This document shows, in pieces, positions 1 through 9,416 of a DNA stretch of 64,000 bases. The first letter of the stretch is position 1. Each line of letters opens with the position of its first letter. Below the pieces are notes generated by a model. It did no database searches. It worked only from the letters and a program-made list of their open reading frames with translations, and was not told where the DNA came from. The translations under genes were made by a program, and so were the position numbers. This DNA is from Niastella sp966211305. GTDB lineage: Bacteria; Bacteroidota; Bacteroidia; Chitinophagales; Chitinophagaceae. The DNA lies in assembly GCA_966211305.1 (NCBI GenBank), contig CBIHPC010000003.1, positions 1 through 64,000 of the forward strand. Reading direction: 5' to 3'.

Positions 1-194
1 AAGTGGGCATGATCGCCGGACTGTTCTTTGGTTTTGCGTTTGGAATGGGCGGTTTGGGCTCGGCAGTATTGGGTAAACTGGCCGATATGACCAGTGTGAT
101 TTATGTTTTCAAGGTATGCGCCTTTCTGCCGCTTATAGGGATCATAACAGGTTTTCTGCCGGAAATAGAACACAGGAAGAAAGGGAAAAACTAA
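1..194 (+). CDS. MFS transporter, fosmidomycin-resistance-like, C-terminal fragment
   Basis: This is the 3' end of a gene that begins upstream of the window; only about 63 residues are visible. They form the last two membrane helices of a major facilitator superfamily permease. The first visible helix is rich in Gly and Phe (GLFFGFAFGMGG), then comes LGKLAD, then a final helix ending in GFLPEIEHRKK. This ending resembles Fsr/YfnC-type fosmidomycin-resistance efflux proteins. The reading frame ends in TAA at 192-194 and overlaps the 3' end of the convergent NTPase gene by 4 bp. The MFS membership is well supported; the substrate is only suggested by family resemblance. Confidence 0.65.
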   Translation, partial: VGMIAGLFFGFAFGMGGLGSAVLGKLADMTSVIYVFKVCAFLPLIGIITGFLPEIEHRKKGKN

Positions 195-3100
195 ATTTGT
201 TCTTTTTGGGTAAGTTTATAGAGTGCTTTGTTGCAGTTTGTGATTTCCCTATGAATGGCTCTATTCATCAACAGGTGTCTTTCCATAGCTGCGCCAAAGT
301 GAAAGGCGTTATCATTAAAGTCATCTTCCAGGTATATTAAATTGTTCATGGCATTTTTATACTCGTGGCCACCAATATGTAATTGTATCGCTTTTTCATA
401 GTTAGCTCTTGCCATCTTGAAGTGCCAAATGGCATCATGTAAAACGGCTGTAGATTTATCTTCAGCTATAAGTTTTACCTGCTCAAGTATGGATTCTACT
501 TCTGTTTCAGTAAGTTGTTTTTTTTCATTTTCTTCAAATAACCAATTGGCAATGTGTAAATGAGCATAAGCCATGTAATTATAGCTGATTGTATAAGATA
601 TGCCATAGATGCTCAGTGTTCTTATTATGGAAACAAGGCTGTACAAATAATTGACGTTTTCCTGTAAATAGAGGTCTAAATCCTGACCAGACGAAATAGA
701 TTCTCTTAACTTTTTTATTTTTATATAACTCAGTTTTTGATATAAATCCAGTTCAAGCAACCTTGTAAATTGACTGGCAACGGAATTGTGTTGTGATATT
801 TGTTTTGAAATATCCTCCGTTTGATTCGTGAGTTTGAGTTTTATGTAGGAAAACAACATGGTAGCTTCTCTTGTTTCAGGATGATTGCTTATATTATTCT
901 GGATATAAAAATGCTTGTCGGCAGGTTGCCCAAGAAGTAAGTCTTTTAATTTGTTTGTCATGTGACTGTCGCTGAATTCTGCGATCTTACTGCTTATTTG
1001 AAATATGGGATTAAGTATCCAGTGTTCCAGAAAACTTAAAAATTCGTTGGAGTGCTGTACATTTTTATATTTGGTTGGCAGCACCATTCTCAACACGTAA
1101 AGAATTTTCTTCAGCTGGTAATTACTGGTGGTTGATCTTCCTGCTTTTAAAAAGCAAATGGCACTTAAGTAATAATAACGAAGTACGGTAGATATAGGGT
1201 TGATGGTCGTTCCTTTCCTGATATATTCAAAAAAGTCGGAGTTGCCTGAAAATAGAATGTCATGATCATTGTTATTTTTCAGTTCATTTTGTTTATACTT
1301 TTCACGGTCCCATATACTTGTAAATTCAATACCATGATCTTCCTTTTTGTCAGTGTCTTCTTCATGAGTGCTGCCGCTGTTACTGGGCATCGCAAGTATG
1401 CAATTACCGATATTAGAGAGCAATATTGCTATGTACCGGTAGTTTATTTTCGAGAGTTTAATGTTTTCATCTTTAACTAAAAGCAGGCATTTTGATAATA
1501 TTGATTCTGTGAGTTTGGATGGTGGAACCTGTTTTATTTGATTAAAAATATCGTCCTTTTTTACAGAAGCAAATACCTGTTCTAAACCAATTGTGTATAA
1601 TGATATTGCAATAATACCGCCTGAACGTTTCCCTGAATTATTATTGAATTTCTCAAAATAGTCTGCCAATGCTTTTGTTTCTGCGTGTGTATTGAATTTT
1701 TTAATCACATCAATATCAATTTCACGACAGGCATTTTTAAAAAACAGCATATTTCCCAATACCAATAGAAAATTGGTATGTATCATATGGTATTTACAAG
1801 TATGCTGTTCAATTTGGCTGGAGAGAGAAAGGAAATCAGTCAACGCTGTCATAAGGTTGGTCGTCGAAATACCATTCATGTCCCTCTTTTCCTCAATACT
1901 TAGTTTCGACAGGAAACTTTGATTTACAATTTGCAACATACCCCTCAATGCGGTTCGGTCAGTAGTAAGACCTGAAATAATCTGTTCGGGTCGATCAACC
2001 AATGTATCGTTTAATCGACCAACTACGAATTTTTTGACAATATCTGTTGCGTCGGTATAATATGAGAGCGCATCTTCATAAGAGGCAATTTTTTCAAATG
2101 TCAACCCCAGCTTTAATTTGACGGTAAGTAAGGTGGTAAAATCAAGGTAGCTTAATTCGCCGCCGCCGACACCGATTGGGTTAATTGCATCTGAGTAGGC
2201 GGTAATTGCATCGTCATATTCCTGATCAAAGAAGTGAAGATCTCCCAGTACCATGTTGAGATTGAAAATTGAAAATGTCTGATATTTTACTTTTTCTTCT
2301 GTTTTAAACCGGGAATAGATACTGCGTAACTCCTTTATCTTGGTTCTTATATGTAACTTAACCAAATAACTTTCATCAAGAGTAAAGTTAAAAGCAGCCG
2401 ATTCTTCTTCGAATGTTTTTGATATAAATGTAAGATCATTCACAACCCTGCTGTAGAATTTGTATTCGAACAAACCAATTTCCGTTTCCCTGATATGACC
2501 ATTATACAGATAGTCAACAATCTTTTGGATATGTTCCTTAAGAGATTCCGTTTTATTAGTAGATAATACTTCTGGAATCATTTCCAGATTTTTAAAAGAG
2601 AAGGCGAAAGGGTGAAATTTTAGAAGATGGTCAAATAAATATGGCGTGGCGGCAATAATACTATCGCTAAAATGCTTGAAATTTTTTCCGTACCTAATAA
2701 GAAATGGCCTATACAGAAAGTTTATAAACCCTATGCGATATTGATCATTAAAGTTGAAGTATAGATAGCGATTACCGGTATTTCCCAGGTTTTCCAGTGT
2801 GGTTTTCCCTTTTTCTATTTCTTCTTTAAGAAGGTTATCTTCTATTCTGATAAATTCGTGAATGGCCCTGATGAGCTTTTTAGGCGAACCGTTGCTTCTG
2901 TAAGTAAGGTAGATAATGAAATTCTGGAGAAATACAATGATCTTGTTCTTTTCGTCTATAGATTCGGCAGATACTTTATTGGCGATGTCTTTTAATAATG
3001 AGTTGCTTTTTTTGTTTAATAATACGATCCCTAAATAATTCTCTATTGCTTTACTTAGCGATGTATTGCTCATTTCGCCGGCGCTTTCTTTAAAAAAGCT

Positions 3101-4261
3101 TTCAACATAGAATACATAGGTAAAAATACTGCTTATGGATGCTTCCCGGTCAGAGATATCGGCTAATGAGGCGTCAAACATCTCCCGTCCGGCTATAAAG
3201 AAAAATGTTGCATCTACTCTCGTCAAAAAGCTTTTTAGTCCGGCTATCGTGTTTATTATCGTTTGCTTTCGCTTGCGTAATTGTTGAAGATAATTCGTGT
3301 CTAACCGGTTATTTTCGAATGATGGCAGGTCATCAAAATAAGAGGTTGTGAGCACTGTTAATTCAATTTTATCCAATTCGTCGAAAATGAAGATGTATCG
3401 AATTTTATTTTCTTTCTTTTTCATGATCAGGTACTCTTCAAGCTCGTGTTCAACCTCTTTGATGGTTGCAATGGGGTAATTGTAGGTTGATTTTTCCGAC
3501 TCTTTTTTTGCTGACCTGAACGGTAATCGGGGAATGCTTAATTCAAGCTCATCCTGCTCCTGGGTTTCCATACTGAATGAACTATAACAACGGTAATGAA
3601 TCCGTTCTATTTTTTGAAAGCTTTCAGATTTTTCCCTTTTCGTTTTGTTTATTATCAACAAATAGATCGAATAGAAAGTAATGACAAACGATAATCCTAT
3701 TCCGAACAACCGGAGGCCATTAAGAAAAGTATGATAGCTTTTGAATGTAAGAAAGTAATCGGCTTTCTCCGGAAATATCAGTATTAATACTGGAATGATA
3801 AGTAAAGTAAGCGCCACCCGGATGCAGGTTAGTACCGGTTTTTTTCTTTCTTCATAGCATTTTTTTGATTTTTCATATTTTATTCGTTCAAACTCATAAA
3901 GCCTTGAAACGATATTTCTGATTATATATTCTTCATTTAGATTATTTTGTGCAAACGTTATGTCCATTACCTTCACTTTCGTTTTGTGGCCTTTCTGCTC
4001 TTTACACCATTCAATAAAATCCTTTAATACATGATGCACAAAACTGGTTTTTCCCATTCCCCGGTATCCGGTTACCAGAAAAACGCCTCTTTCACCGCCG
4101 TTCTTTAAGAATTCAAACATTTTAGCCTTTAACCTTTCCCTGCCAATAAACCCTTTGGCAGTATTTTCTTCATCTTTATGGTTAAAGGGCATATTCCTGA
4201 GCTTATACCCGCTATCAATCTTTATAGCTATATTTTTAATAAAAATATCGGGGAGTTTCAA
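191..4261 (-). CDS. Large membrane-associated P-loop NTPase with TPR-like C-terminal half (KAP/STAND-like)
   Basis: A 1356-residue protein. The N-terminal region has a Walker A motif GYRGMGKT at residues 65-72 and a Walker B motif FIFDELDK at about 291-298. Between them lie two hydrophobic helices (about 145-163 and 183-204), an arrangement typical of KAP-family NTPases, whose membrane segments are inserted inside the nucleotide-binding domain. Residues 300-600 look like the rest of an AAA/STAND-type ATPase. The C-terminal 700 residues are helical, with TPR-like pairs (for example around EYDDAITAYSDAI and SYEDALSYYTDA, near residues 690-750). KAP and STAND NTPases often act in signalling or anti-phage defence, but nothing here proves that. 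The gene is much richer in A/T than its neighbours, which suggests transfer. It has no obvious operon partner and converges on the MFS gene. The start ATG at 4261 is the first in the open frame. Confidence 0.7.
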   Translation of the reverse strand: MKLPDIFIKNIAIKIDSGYKLRNMPFNHKDEENTAKGFIGRERLKAKMFEFLKNGGERGVFLVTGYRGMGKTSFVHHVLKDFIEWCKEQKGHKTKVKVMDITFAQNNLNEEYIIRNIVSRLYEFERIKYEKSKKCYEERKKPVLTCIRVALTLLIIPVLILIFPEKADYFLTFKSYHTFLNGLRLFGIGLSFVITFYSIYLLIINKTKREKSESFQKIERIHYRCYSSFSMETQEQDELELSIPRLPFRSAKKESEKSTYNYPIATIKEVEHELEEYLIMKKKENKIRYIFIFDELDKIELTVLTTSYFDDLPSFENNRLDTNYLQQLRKRKQTIINTIAGLKSFLTRVDATFFFIAGREMFDASLADISDREASISSIFTYVFYVESFFKESAGEMSNTSLSKAIENYLGIVLLNKKSNSLLKDIANKVSAESIDEKNKIIVFLQNFIIYLTYRSNGSPKKLIRAIHEFIRIEDNLLKEEIEKGKTTLENLGNTGNRYLYFNFNDQYRIGFINFLYRPFLIRYGKNFKHFSDSIIAATPYLFDHLLKFHPFAFSFKNLEMIPEVLSTNKTESLKEHIQKIVDYLYNGHIRETEIGLFEYKFYSRVVNDLTFISKTFEEESAAFNFTLDESYLVKLHIRTKIKELRSIYSRFKTEEKVKYQTFSIFNLNMVLGDLHFFDQEYDDAITAYSDAINPIGVGGGELSYLDFTTLLTVKLKLGLTFEKIASYEDALSYYTDATDIVKKFVVGRLNDTLVDRPEQIISGLTTDRTALRGMLQIVNQSFLSKLSIEEKRDMNGISTTNLMTALTDFLSLSSQIEQHTCKYHMIHTNFLLVLGNMLFFKNACREIDIDVIKKFNTHAETKALADYFEKFNNNSGKRSGGIIAISLYTIGLEQVFASVKKDDIFNQIKQVPPSKLTESILSKCLLLVKDENIKLSKINYRYIAILLSNIGNCILAMPSNSGSTHEEDTDKKEDHGIEFTSIWDREKYKQNELKNNNDHDILFSGNSDFFEYIRKGTTINPISTVLRYYYLSAICFLKAGRSTTSNYQLKKILYVLRMVLPTKYKNVQHSNEFLSFLEHWILNPIFQISSKIAEFSDSHMTNKLKDLLLGQPADKHFYIQNNISNHPETREATMLFSYIKLKLTNQTEDISKQISQHNSVASQFTRLLELDLYQKLSYIKIKKLRESISSGQDLDLYLQENVNYLYSLVSIIRTLSIYGISYTISYNYMAYAHLHIANWLFEENEKKQLTETEVESILEQVKLIAEDKSTAVLHDAIWHFKMARANYEKAIQLHIGGHEYKNAMNNLIYLEDDFNDNAFHFGAAMERHLLMNRAIHREITNCNKALYKLTQKEQI

Positions 4262-4565
4262 ACTGTCAATTTGAAGATTAAGAATTTTGTTTAATGACAG
4301 TATGGTTGGGAGAAGTAAAGAAACTAAGCCGGGTTTGCCAATAATCCGGAAATTTTGTTACATAGCTCCTTTGAGAATATAAATATCGATCAATAAAAAA
4401 CATAAAAAAATAGTGTTTTTCACGTTTTTATGTTAGGTTGTCCTGATCATTAGGGGCAATGGTTTCTTAATAGAAGATGTTATCATGAGACATTGGTAGT
4501 TGTGACACAAATCGGGCAGCCGCCTATCAAAAAAAAGTGGAAGGCTGTAATACATTTCGTAACTT
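4262..4565. other. AT-rich intergenic region between divergent genes
   Basis: About 300 bases lie between the start of the minus-strand NTPase and the small plus-strand membrane protein gene. The stretch is AT-rich and should carry both promoters. The only recognisable element is TACATTTC at 4551-4558, one base off the Bacteroidota -7 consensus TAnnTTTG and well placed for the small gene at 4587. No matching box was found for the NTPase. No RNA gene or convincing repeat was seen. Confidence 0.4.
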
Positions 4566-4586
4566 ATGAACATTAAATCCCAGGTT

Positions 4587-4754
4587 ATGAAAAGAATTGT
4601 GGTGGTTGTTATACTCATTGCCTTTATTGGCGCGGTTGCATTTGCCAGATTAACCCGTACAGACAGAACGCAAAAGGAAAAAGCGCCTGCAAAACAGGAA
4701 CAGAAAACAGAGCAGAAAAAGGAATATAAAAAACGGCACTGCATGTTCTCTTAA
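4587..4754 (+). CDS. Small single-pass membrane or secreted basic protein
   Basis: A 55-residue product starting MKRIVVVVILIAFIG, a typical short N-terminal membrane anchor or signal sequence. A charged Lys/Gln/Glu-rich tail follows, ending KKRHCMFS with a single Cys near the C terminus. The frame is open from an earlier ATG at 4566. I prefer 4587 because it puts the hydrophobic segment at the N terminus and leaves about 20 bases after the promoter-like box at 4551-4558. The gene is followed directly by a strong terminator, which supports it being expressed. No function is recognised. It could be a spurious frame, but the signal-like start and clean terminator argue against that. Confidence 0.5.
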   Translation: MKRIVVVVILIAFIGAVAFARLTRTDRTQKEKAPAKQEQKTEQKKEYKKRHCMFS

Positions 4755-4802
4755 GCTTCAAAAAATAATTCGCACTCGCTTTCTGGCGAATCACGATCTA
4801 AC

Positions 4803-4833
4803 AAAAAGCCCCCCGATATACGGAGGGCTTTTT
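4803..4833. terminator. Bidirectional intrinsic terminator
   Basis: The left arm AAAAAGCCC (4803-4811) pairs with GGGCTTTTT (4825-4833). A C/A mismatch, three further base pairs and a 5-nt loop (4816-4820) complete the hairpin. The A-tract on the left and T-tract on the right (4829-4834) let it work in both directions, so it serves the small plus-strand gene and the convergent katG. Confidence 0.9.
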
Positions 4834-4850
4834 TATGACGGGTCATTCTA

Positions 4851-7124
4851 TCAGTTCAAATCGAACCTATCCAGGTTCATCACTTTATTCCAGGCGGCTA
4901 CAAAATCATTCACAAATTTTTCTTTGGCATCAGCGCTGCCGTATACCTCTGCGATGGCCCGCAGTTCCGAGTTGGAACCAAACACGAGGTCGGCGCGGGT
5001 GGCTGTCCATTTGGGCTGGCCGCTTTTACGGTCGCTGCCGATGTACAGTTCTTTATCATCGGAAACAGCTTTCCACGCGGTGTTCATATCGAGCAGGTTT
5101 ACAAAGAAATCGTTTGTAAGCACCCCGGGGCGGGCAGTGAATACACCATTTTTTGAACCGTCGAAATTGGTATTCAGTACGCGCATACCGCCAACCAATA
5201 CGGTTAGCTCGGGTGCGGTAAGCGTGAGCAGGTTTGCCTTGTCGATGAGTAATGCTTCGGTTGAAACCGGGAATCGGGCAACGCGGTAGTTACGGAAGCC
5301 GTCACCTATCGGTTCCAGGTAGCCGATCGATTCCACATCGGTTTTTTCCTGTGTAGCATCCATACGGCCTGGTGTAAACGGAACCGTGATGTTGTGGCCC
5401 GCATCTTTGGCCGCTTTCTCAACAGCGGCAGCGCCCGCCAGTACGATGAGGTCGGCCAGTGATACTTTTTTACCGCCTTTTTGTGCGCCGTTGAATTCTT
5501 TTTGAATGCCTTCGAGTTTACCCAGTACTTTTTGCAATTGGGCCGGGTTATTTACTGCCCAGTCTTTTTGCGGTGCGAGGCGAACACGTGCGCCATTGGC
5601 GCCGCCGCGTTTGTCGGAACCCCGGAACGTGGAAGCGGAAGCCCATGCGGTGGAAACGAGTTCCGGTACGCTGAGTCCCGATGCCAGTACTTTTGCCTTC
5701 AGCGCTGTAATATCATTGGCATCGATCAACGGATGATCAACTGCAGGAATGGGGTCCTGCCAAAGCAGTTCTTCTGCCGGAACTTCGGGGCCCAGGTAAC
5801 GGGCGCGTGGTCCCATATCGCGATGCGTTAATTTAAACCATGCCCGCGCAAAAGCATCTGCAAATGCATCGGGGTTCTCCAAAAAGCGTCTTGATATTTT
5901 TTCATACACCGGATCGAACCGTAAGGAAAGATCGGTGGTAAGCATGGTGGGCAAATGTTTTTTACCACTATCGTATGCATCGGGAATAATGCCTTCTGCA
6001 TTTTTAGCCACCCACTGATGGGCGCCGGCCGGGCTCTTTGTCAATTCCCATTCAAAAGCAAACAGGTTCTCGAAGAAGTTATTGCTCCATTGGGTGGGCG
6101 TTTTTGTCCAGGTTACTTCAAGGCCGCTCGTAATGGTATCGGCGCCTTTACCTGAACCGAAGCTATTGCTCCAGCCAAGACCCTGCAATTCAATATCAGC
6201 CGCTTCGGGTTCTTTACCAACGTTGGTAGCAGGTGCAGCGCCATGGGTTTTACCAAAACTGTGGCCGCCTGCGATCAATGCAACCGTTTCTTCATCGTTC
6301 ATGGCCATGCGGCTGAATGTATCGCGAATATCTTTTGCGGCAGCAATCGGGTCAGGGTTCCCATCGGGCCCTTCGGGGTTAACATATATTAAACCCATTT
6401 GAACGGCAGCCAACGGTTTTTCGAGGTTACGTGCATGGATCTGGCCATCTGCATTGTCGTCAGAGGATACTACGCCGTGTTCTTTTGGAACGCCGGGCGA
6501 ACCATGCGCATAACGGATATCGCCGCCCAGCCAGGTATTTTCCGAACCCCAATACACATCCTCATCCGGTTCCCATACATCGGGGCGGCCGCCGGCAAAA
6601 CCAAAGGTTTTAAAACCCATCGATTCAAGCGCCACGTTACCGGTAAGGATCATGAGATCGGCCCAGGATATTTTGTTACCATATTTTTGTTTTATGGGCC
6701 ACAGCAGCCTGCGCGCTTTATCGAGGCTTACGTTATCGGGCCAGCTGTTGAGCGGGGCAAACCGCTGTTGACCCGAACCACCGCCGCCACGGCCGTCAAA
6801 TACGCGATACGTTCCCGCGCTATGCCATGCCATGCGAATGAACAGGGGGCCGTAATGCCCGAAGTCTGCCGGCCACCAGTCCTGTGAATCGGTCATGAGC
6901 GCATGCAGGTCTTTTTTAACAGCGTCCAGGTCGAGGCTTTTGAATGCTTCGGTATAATTGAAATCACCCATGGGGTTCGATTTTTCAGAATGCTGGCGAA
7001 GGATGCTTACCTTTAACTGGTCAGGCCACCAGTCGCGGTTTCTTGTACCGCCGCCGCCTGTATTTTGCTTTAAGCTGCCATTGTGAAACGGGCATTTACT
7101 GATGTCTTTTGAATCTTTTTCCAT
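4851..7124 (-). CDS. katG: Catalase-peroxidase KatG
   Basis: This heme enzyme breaks down hydrogen peroxide by catalase and peroxidase reactions. The 757-residue length is normal for bacterial KatG, with an N-terminal catalytic and a C-terminal structural peroxidase-like half. Visible catalytic residues are the distal Arg97, Trp100 and His101 (in IRMAWHSAG), Asp130 in LNSWPDN, and proximal His288 in GGHSFGKTHG. Trp100, Tyr247 (GLIYVNPEGP) and Met273 (RMAMNDEET) correspond to the covalent Met-Tyr-Trp adduct needed for catalase activity. The frame is open for 15 more codons upstream to 7169, but the family starts like MEKDSKDISKCPFHNG, so I chose the ATG at 7122-7124. It appears monocistronic, ending at the bidirectional terminator. 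No OxyR or PerR gene is adjacent. Confidence 0.97.
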   Translation of the reverse strand: MEKDSKDISKCPFHNGSLKQNTGGGGTRNRDWWPDQLKVSILRQHSEKSNPMGDFNYTEAFKSLDLDAVKKDLHALMTDSQDWWPADFGHYGPLFIRMAWHSAGTYRVFDGRGGGGSGQQRFAPLNSWPDNVSLDKARRLLWPIKQKYGNKISWADLMILTGNVALESMGFKTFGFAGGRPDVWEPDEDVYWGSENTWLGGDIRYAHGSPGVPKEHGVVSSDDNADGQIHARNLEKPLAAVQMGLIYVNPEGPDGNPDPIAAAKDIRDTFSRMAMNDEETVALIAGGHSFGKTHGAAPATNVGKEPEAADIELQGLGWSNSFGSGKGADTITSGLEVTWTKTPTQWSNNFFENLFAFEWELTKSPAGAHQWVAKNAEGIIPDAYDSGKKHLPTMLTTDLSLRFDPVYEKISRRFLENPDAFADAFARAWFKLTHRDMGPRARYLGPEVPAEELLWQDPIPAVDHPLIDANDITALKAKVLASGLSVPELVSTAWASASTFRGSDKRGGANGARVRLAPQKDWAVNNPAQLQKVLGKLEGIQKEFNGAQKGGKKVSLADLIVLAGAAAVEKAAKDAGHNITVPFTPGRMDATQEKTDVESIGYLEPIGDGFRNYRVARFPVSTEALLIDKANLLTLTAPELTVLVGGMRVLNTNFDGSKNGVFTARPGVLTNDFFVNLLDMNTAWKAVSDDKELYIGSDRKSGQPKWTATRADLVFGSNSELRAIAEVYGSADAKEKFVNDFVAAWNKVMNLDRFDLN

Positions 7125-7278
7125 TTTTATAAAGTTGTTTATGGTATTAAACTGAACACATTCCTGCACAGGTGGTTGCGCAGGGTGGTAAAATTAGGCT
7201 TTTGAGGTAATAAGAATAATCAATTAAATCTATACTTCAATAGCTAAAAACTATAAGGTTGGAGGCGTGACGAGGAGG

Positions 7279-7295
7279 CGGTTAAAAAATAACCG
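7279..7295. promoter_or_regulatory. Small inverted repeat in the katG/GH88 divergent intergenic region
   Basis: CGGTTA (7279-7284) and TAACCG (7290-7295) flank five A residues, giving a perfect 6-bp dyad about 70 bp upstream of the GH88 start and 155 bp upstream of katG. It could be an operator or a chance palindrome. No TAnnTTTG promoter box was found in this region on either strand. Confidence 0.25.
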
Positions 7296-7364
7296 GGGTG
7301 GTATGGGATTTTTTTGCTCCCGGCGGTCTTACTAGGAATACTTATTCATCACAAAAGCCAGCCA

Positions 7365-8618
7365 ATGAATTTTTTTAAACGATTGATGTACGTGTCGTAT
7401 TTACTGGCCGTACCGGTTGTTTGCTGTTTTTCGCAGCAGCCCGATAATAATTTTGTGAAACGAAGCTTTGACGCGGCCCAACCGCTTTACCGCAACCTGC
7501 TGCAAAAAACTTCCGGCAGTTTTGCCCTGTACCCGCATTCGCTGTACGCACCTGATTCTATCAAATATTATGATATCGATGAATGGACAGGCGGTTTCTG
7601 GCCGGGTATCCTGTGGTATATGTTCGGGTATACAAAGGATACAAGCTGGAAGCAGGCCGCTACGGCATGGACCGAATCGCTGGAGGCCAATCAATTCAAT
7701 ACGAACCATCACGATATCGGGTTCATGATGTATTGCAGTTATGGCAATGCCATCCGTTTTGAGCACAATGCCGCGTATCAAAAAATATTGCTGCAGTCGG
7801 CTGAATCGCTTACCAAACGCTATTCGCCCGTGGTTGGCTGTATTCAAAGCTGGAACAAACGAAAGTCGAAAGGCGATATAAATACCTGGGAATACCCGGT
7901 GATCATGGATAATATGATGAACCTGGAATTACTTTTTTATGCCAGCCGGGCAAGCAACGATCCGAAGTACCGGCAAATTGCTATCAGTCATGCCGAAAAA
8001 ACCATGCAGCATCATCTTCGTAAAGACTTCAGTTCTTATCACGTAGTAAATTATGATCCCAAAACAGGTGCGGTGTTGCATAAACAAACATTGCAGGGGT
8101 TTTCCGATGCATCAACCTGGGCAAGAGGGCAGGCCTGGGGTATTTATGGTTTTACCATGTGCTACAGGGAAACCGGCGATAAACGGTTTCTGAATACAGC
8201 TATTGGTATGGCCGATTTTTTTCTGCAACACAAAAACTTACCAAAGGATAAAATTCCTTATTGGGATTTTAATGCCGGCGAACCGGGCTTTACACCCGAC
8301 TGGGAATTCGACCCGGCCCGGTTCACCGAAACCCCGAGGGATGCATCTGCCGCTGCCATTGCCAGTTCGGCATTGATTGAGTTGAGCACATTCGTAAGCG
8401 GGAAGAAAAGCAGGCGTTATTATGATGCCGCAGTTGCTATATTGCGCTCGCTGGCCGGCGATGAATACCTGAACAGGGGAGCAGCCAATCCGTTTTTTTT
8501 ATTGAAGCACAGCACCGGCAATTTACCCGGCAACCGCGAAATTGATGTGCCGCTTATTTATGCCGATTATTATTTTCTGGAAGCATTGTTACGGTATGAG
8601 CGAAGTAAGAAAAAATAA
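7365..8618 (+). CDS. Glycoside hydrolase family 88 (unsaturated uronyl hydrolase)
   Basis: GH88 enzymes hydrate the 4,5-double bond of unsaturated uronyl residues left by polysaccharide lyases, releasing the terminal sugar. The 417-residue protein starts with a signal peptide (MNFFKRLMYVSYLLAVPVVC), so it probably acts in the periplasm. Family hallmarks are WTGGFWPG (75-81), Asp117 in NHHDIGFM and Asp182 in VIMDNMMN, which match the two catalytic aspartates of the family, and ARGQAWGIYGF in the (alpha/alpha)6 barrel. The frame is open from 7314, but the ATG at 7365 gives the signal peptide directly. The adjacent sigma/FecR/SusCD genes and the BNR_4 propeller suggest it finishes off oligosaccharides produced by a lyase. 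The exact substrate (ulvan, rhamnogalacturonan, glycosaminoglycan or other) cannot be read from sequence. Confidence 0.88.
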   Translation: MNFFKRLMYVSYLLAVPVVCCFSQQPDNNFVKRSFDAAQPLYRNLLQKTSGSFALYPHSLYAPDSIKYYDIDEWTGGFWPGILWYMFGYTKDTSWKQAATAWTESLEANQFNTNHHDIGFMMYCSYGNAIRFEHNAAYQKILLQSAESLTKRYSPVVGCIQSWNKRKSKGDINTWEYPVIMDNMMNLELLFYASRASNDPKYRQIAISHAEKTMQHHLRKDFSSYHVVNYDPKTGAVLHKQTLQGFSDASTWARGQAWGIYGFTMCYRETGDKRFLNTAIGMADFFLQHKNLPKDKIPYWDFNAGEPGFTPDWEFDPARFTETPRDASAAAIASSALIELSTFVSGKKSRRYYDAAVAILRSLAGDEYLNRGAANPFFLLKHSTGNLPGNREIDVPLIYADYYFLEALLRYERSKKK

Positions 8619-8749
8619 GATCAAACAGCTTCGTTACAATTGCGATATTCCCATGATGAGCAATAGCTTTCATGCTGCCATGTAATTATTTTCTGCACCG
8701 GTCGTACTTTCATTTGCTGCAGTGAAGATGCAATGCAATATTTTTTTTC

Positions 8750-8757
8750 TACATTTG
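8750..8757 (+). promoter_or_regulatory. Putative Bacteroidota -7 box upstream of ECF sigma gene
   Basis: TACATTTG matches TAnnTTTG exactly and lies 11 bp before the ATG at 8769. No TTTG was found at the usual -33 spacing; the nearest is at 8713-8716, too far upstream. If used, it implies a very short leader and rules out the upstream ATG at 8733. Confidence 0.4.
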
Positions 8758-8768
8758 ATCTTCACGCT

Positions 8769-9347
8769 ATGGCTGATTTGCAGGAACAGAGAACAAACGA
8801 CAGGCTGCTGTTGCAGCAGTTGCAAAACGACGATGTGACGGCGTTCGATTCCCTGTACGAAAAGTACTGGGCGCTTGTTTATTCCGCCGCGTACAAACGC
8901 CTGAAGGATACCAGCTATGCCAAGGATATAACACAGGATATTTTCCTGCAGCTCTGGCACAGAAGGCATGCCCTGAATATAGAGAACCTCGCTTCTTACC
9001 TGTACACCGCTGTTCGTAACAATGTGCTTAAATGGATGGAAAAGGAACAGCGCATTAAACCAATTCCCGAATTGCTGCAGCAGGCGGCACGGGAAGGTGC
9101 CGATGCGGCCGTGTTGCGCAAAGAATTTATGATCAAATACGAGAACCTCATTAATACGCTCACCCCATCCCAGCAACAGATCTTCCGGATGCGTTACCAG
9201 CATGAACTGTCAACAGCAGAAATTGCCGAACAGCTCAACGTAAGCCGAAAAACCGTGCAAAACCAGTTAGGCAAAAGCCTGCTGACTTTGCGGGAACTAC
9301 TCGGCGCCGTTTATTTTGTTTACCAGCTTCATCTTTATGCTTCTTAA
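8769..9347 (+). CDS. ECF-type RNA polymerase sigma factor
   Basis: A 192-residue sigma-70 family protein of the extracytoplasmic-function class. Region 2 is visible near the N terminus (DVTAFDSLYEKYW, then KDITQDIFLQLW, the -10-binding helix region). Region 4 is at the C terminus (TPSQQQIFRMRY, then TAEIAEQLNVSRKTVQNQL), a helix-turn-helix that binds the -35/-33 element. I chose ATG 8769 because it lines up with the usual family start and the alternative at 8733 adds an unrelated Phe-rich tail. It is followed 69 bp later by the FecR anti-sigma gene and then susC with an STN domain. This is the standard trans-envelope signalling order in which substrate binding at SusC releases the sigma factor to switch on the locus. 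Confidence 0.93.
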   Translation: MADLQEQRTNDRLLLQQLQNDDVTAFDSLYEKYWALVYSAAYKRLKDTSYAKDITQDIFLQLWHRRHALNIENLASYLYTAVRNNVLKWMEKEQRIKPIPELLQQAAREGADAAVLRKEFMIKYENLINTLTPSQQQIFRMRYQHELSTAEIAEQLNVSRKTVQNQLGKSLLTLRELLGAVYFVYQLHLYAS

Positions 9348-9416
9348 AAAAAAGTTCCTGTTGCGTGGGGCTTTTTCTTTTTCGGCGGTCTATATTATAT
9401 AGAACCTATCGCCAGC

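Noticed and set aside
4433..4744. Minus-strand frame rich in Phe/Cys overlapping the small membrane protein gene
   Set aside because: It is the complement of a Lys/Glu-rich coding region, with no signal or domain.
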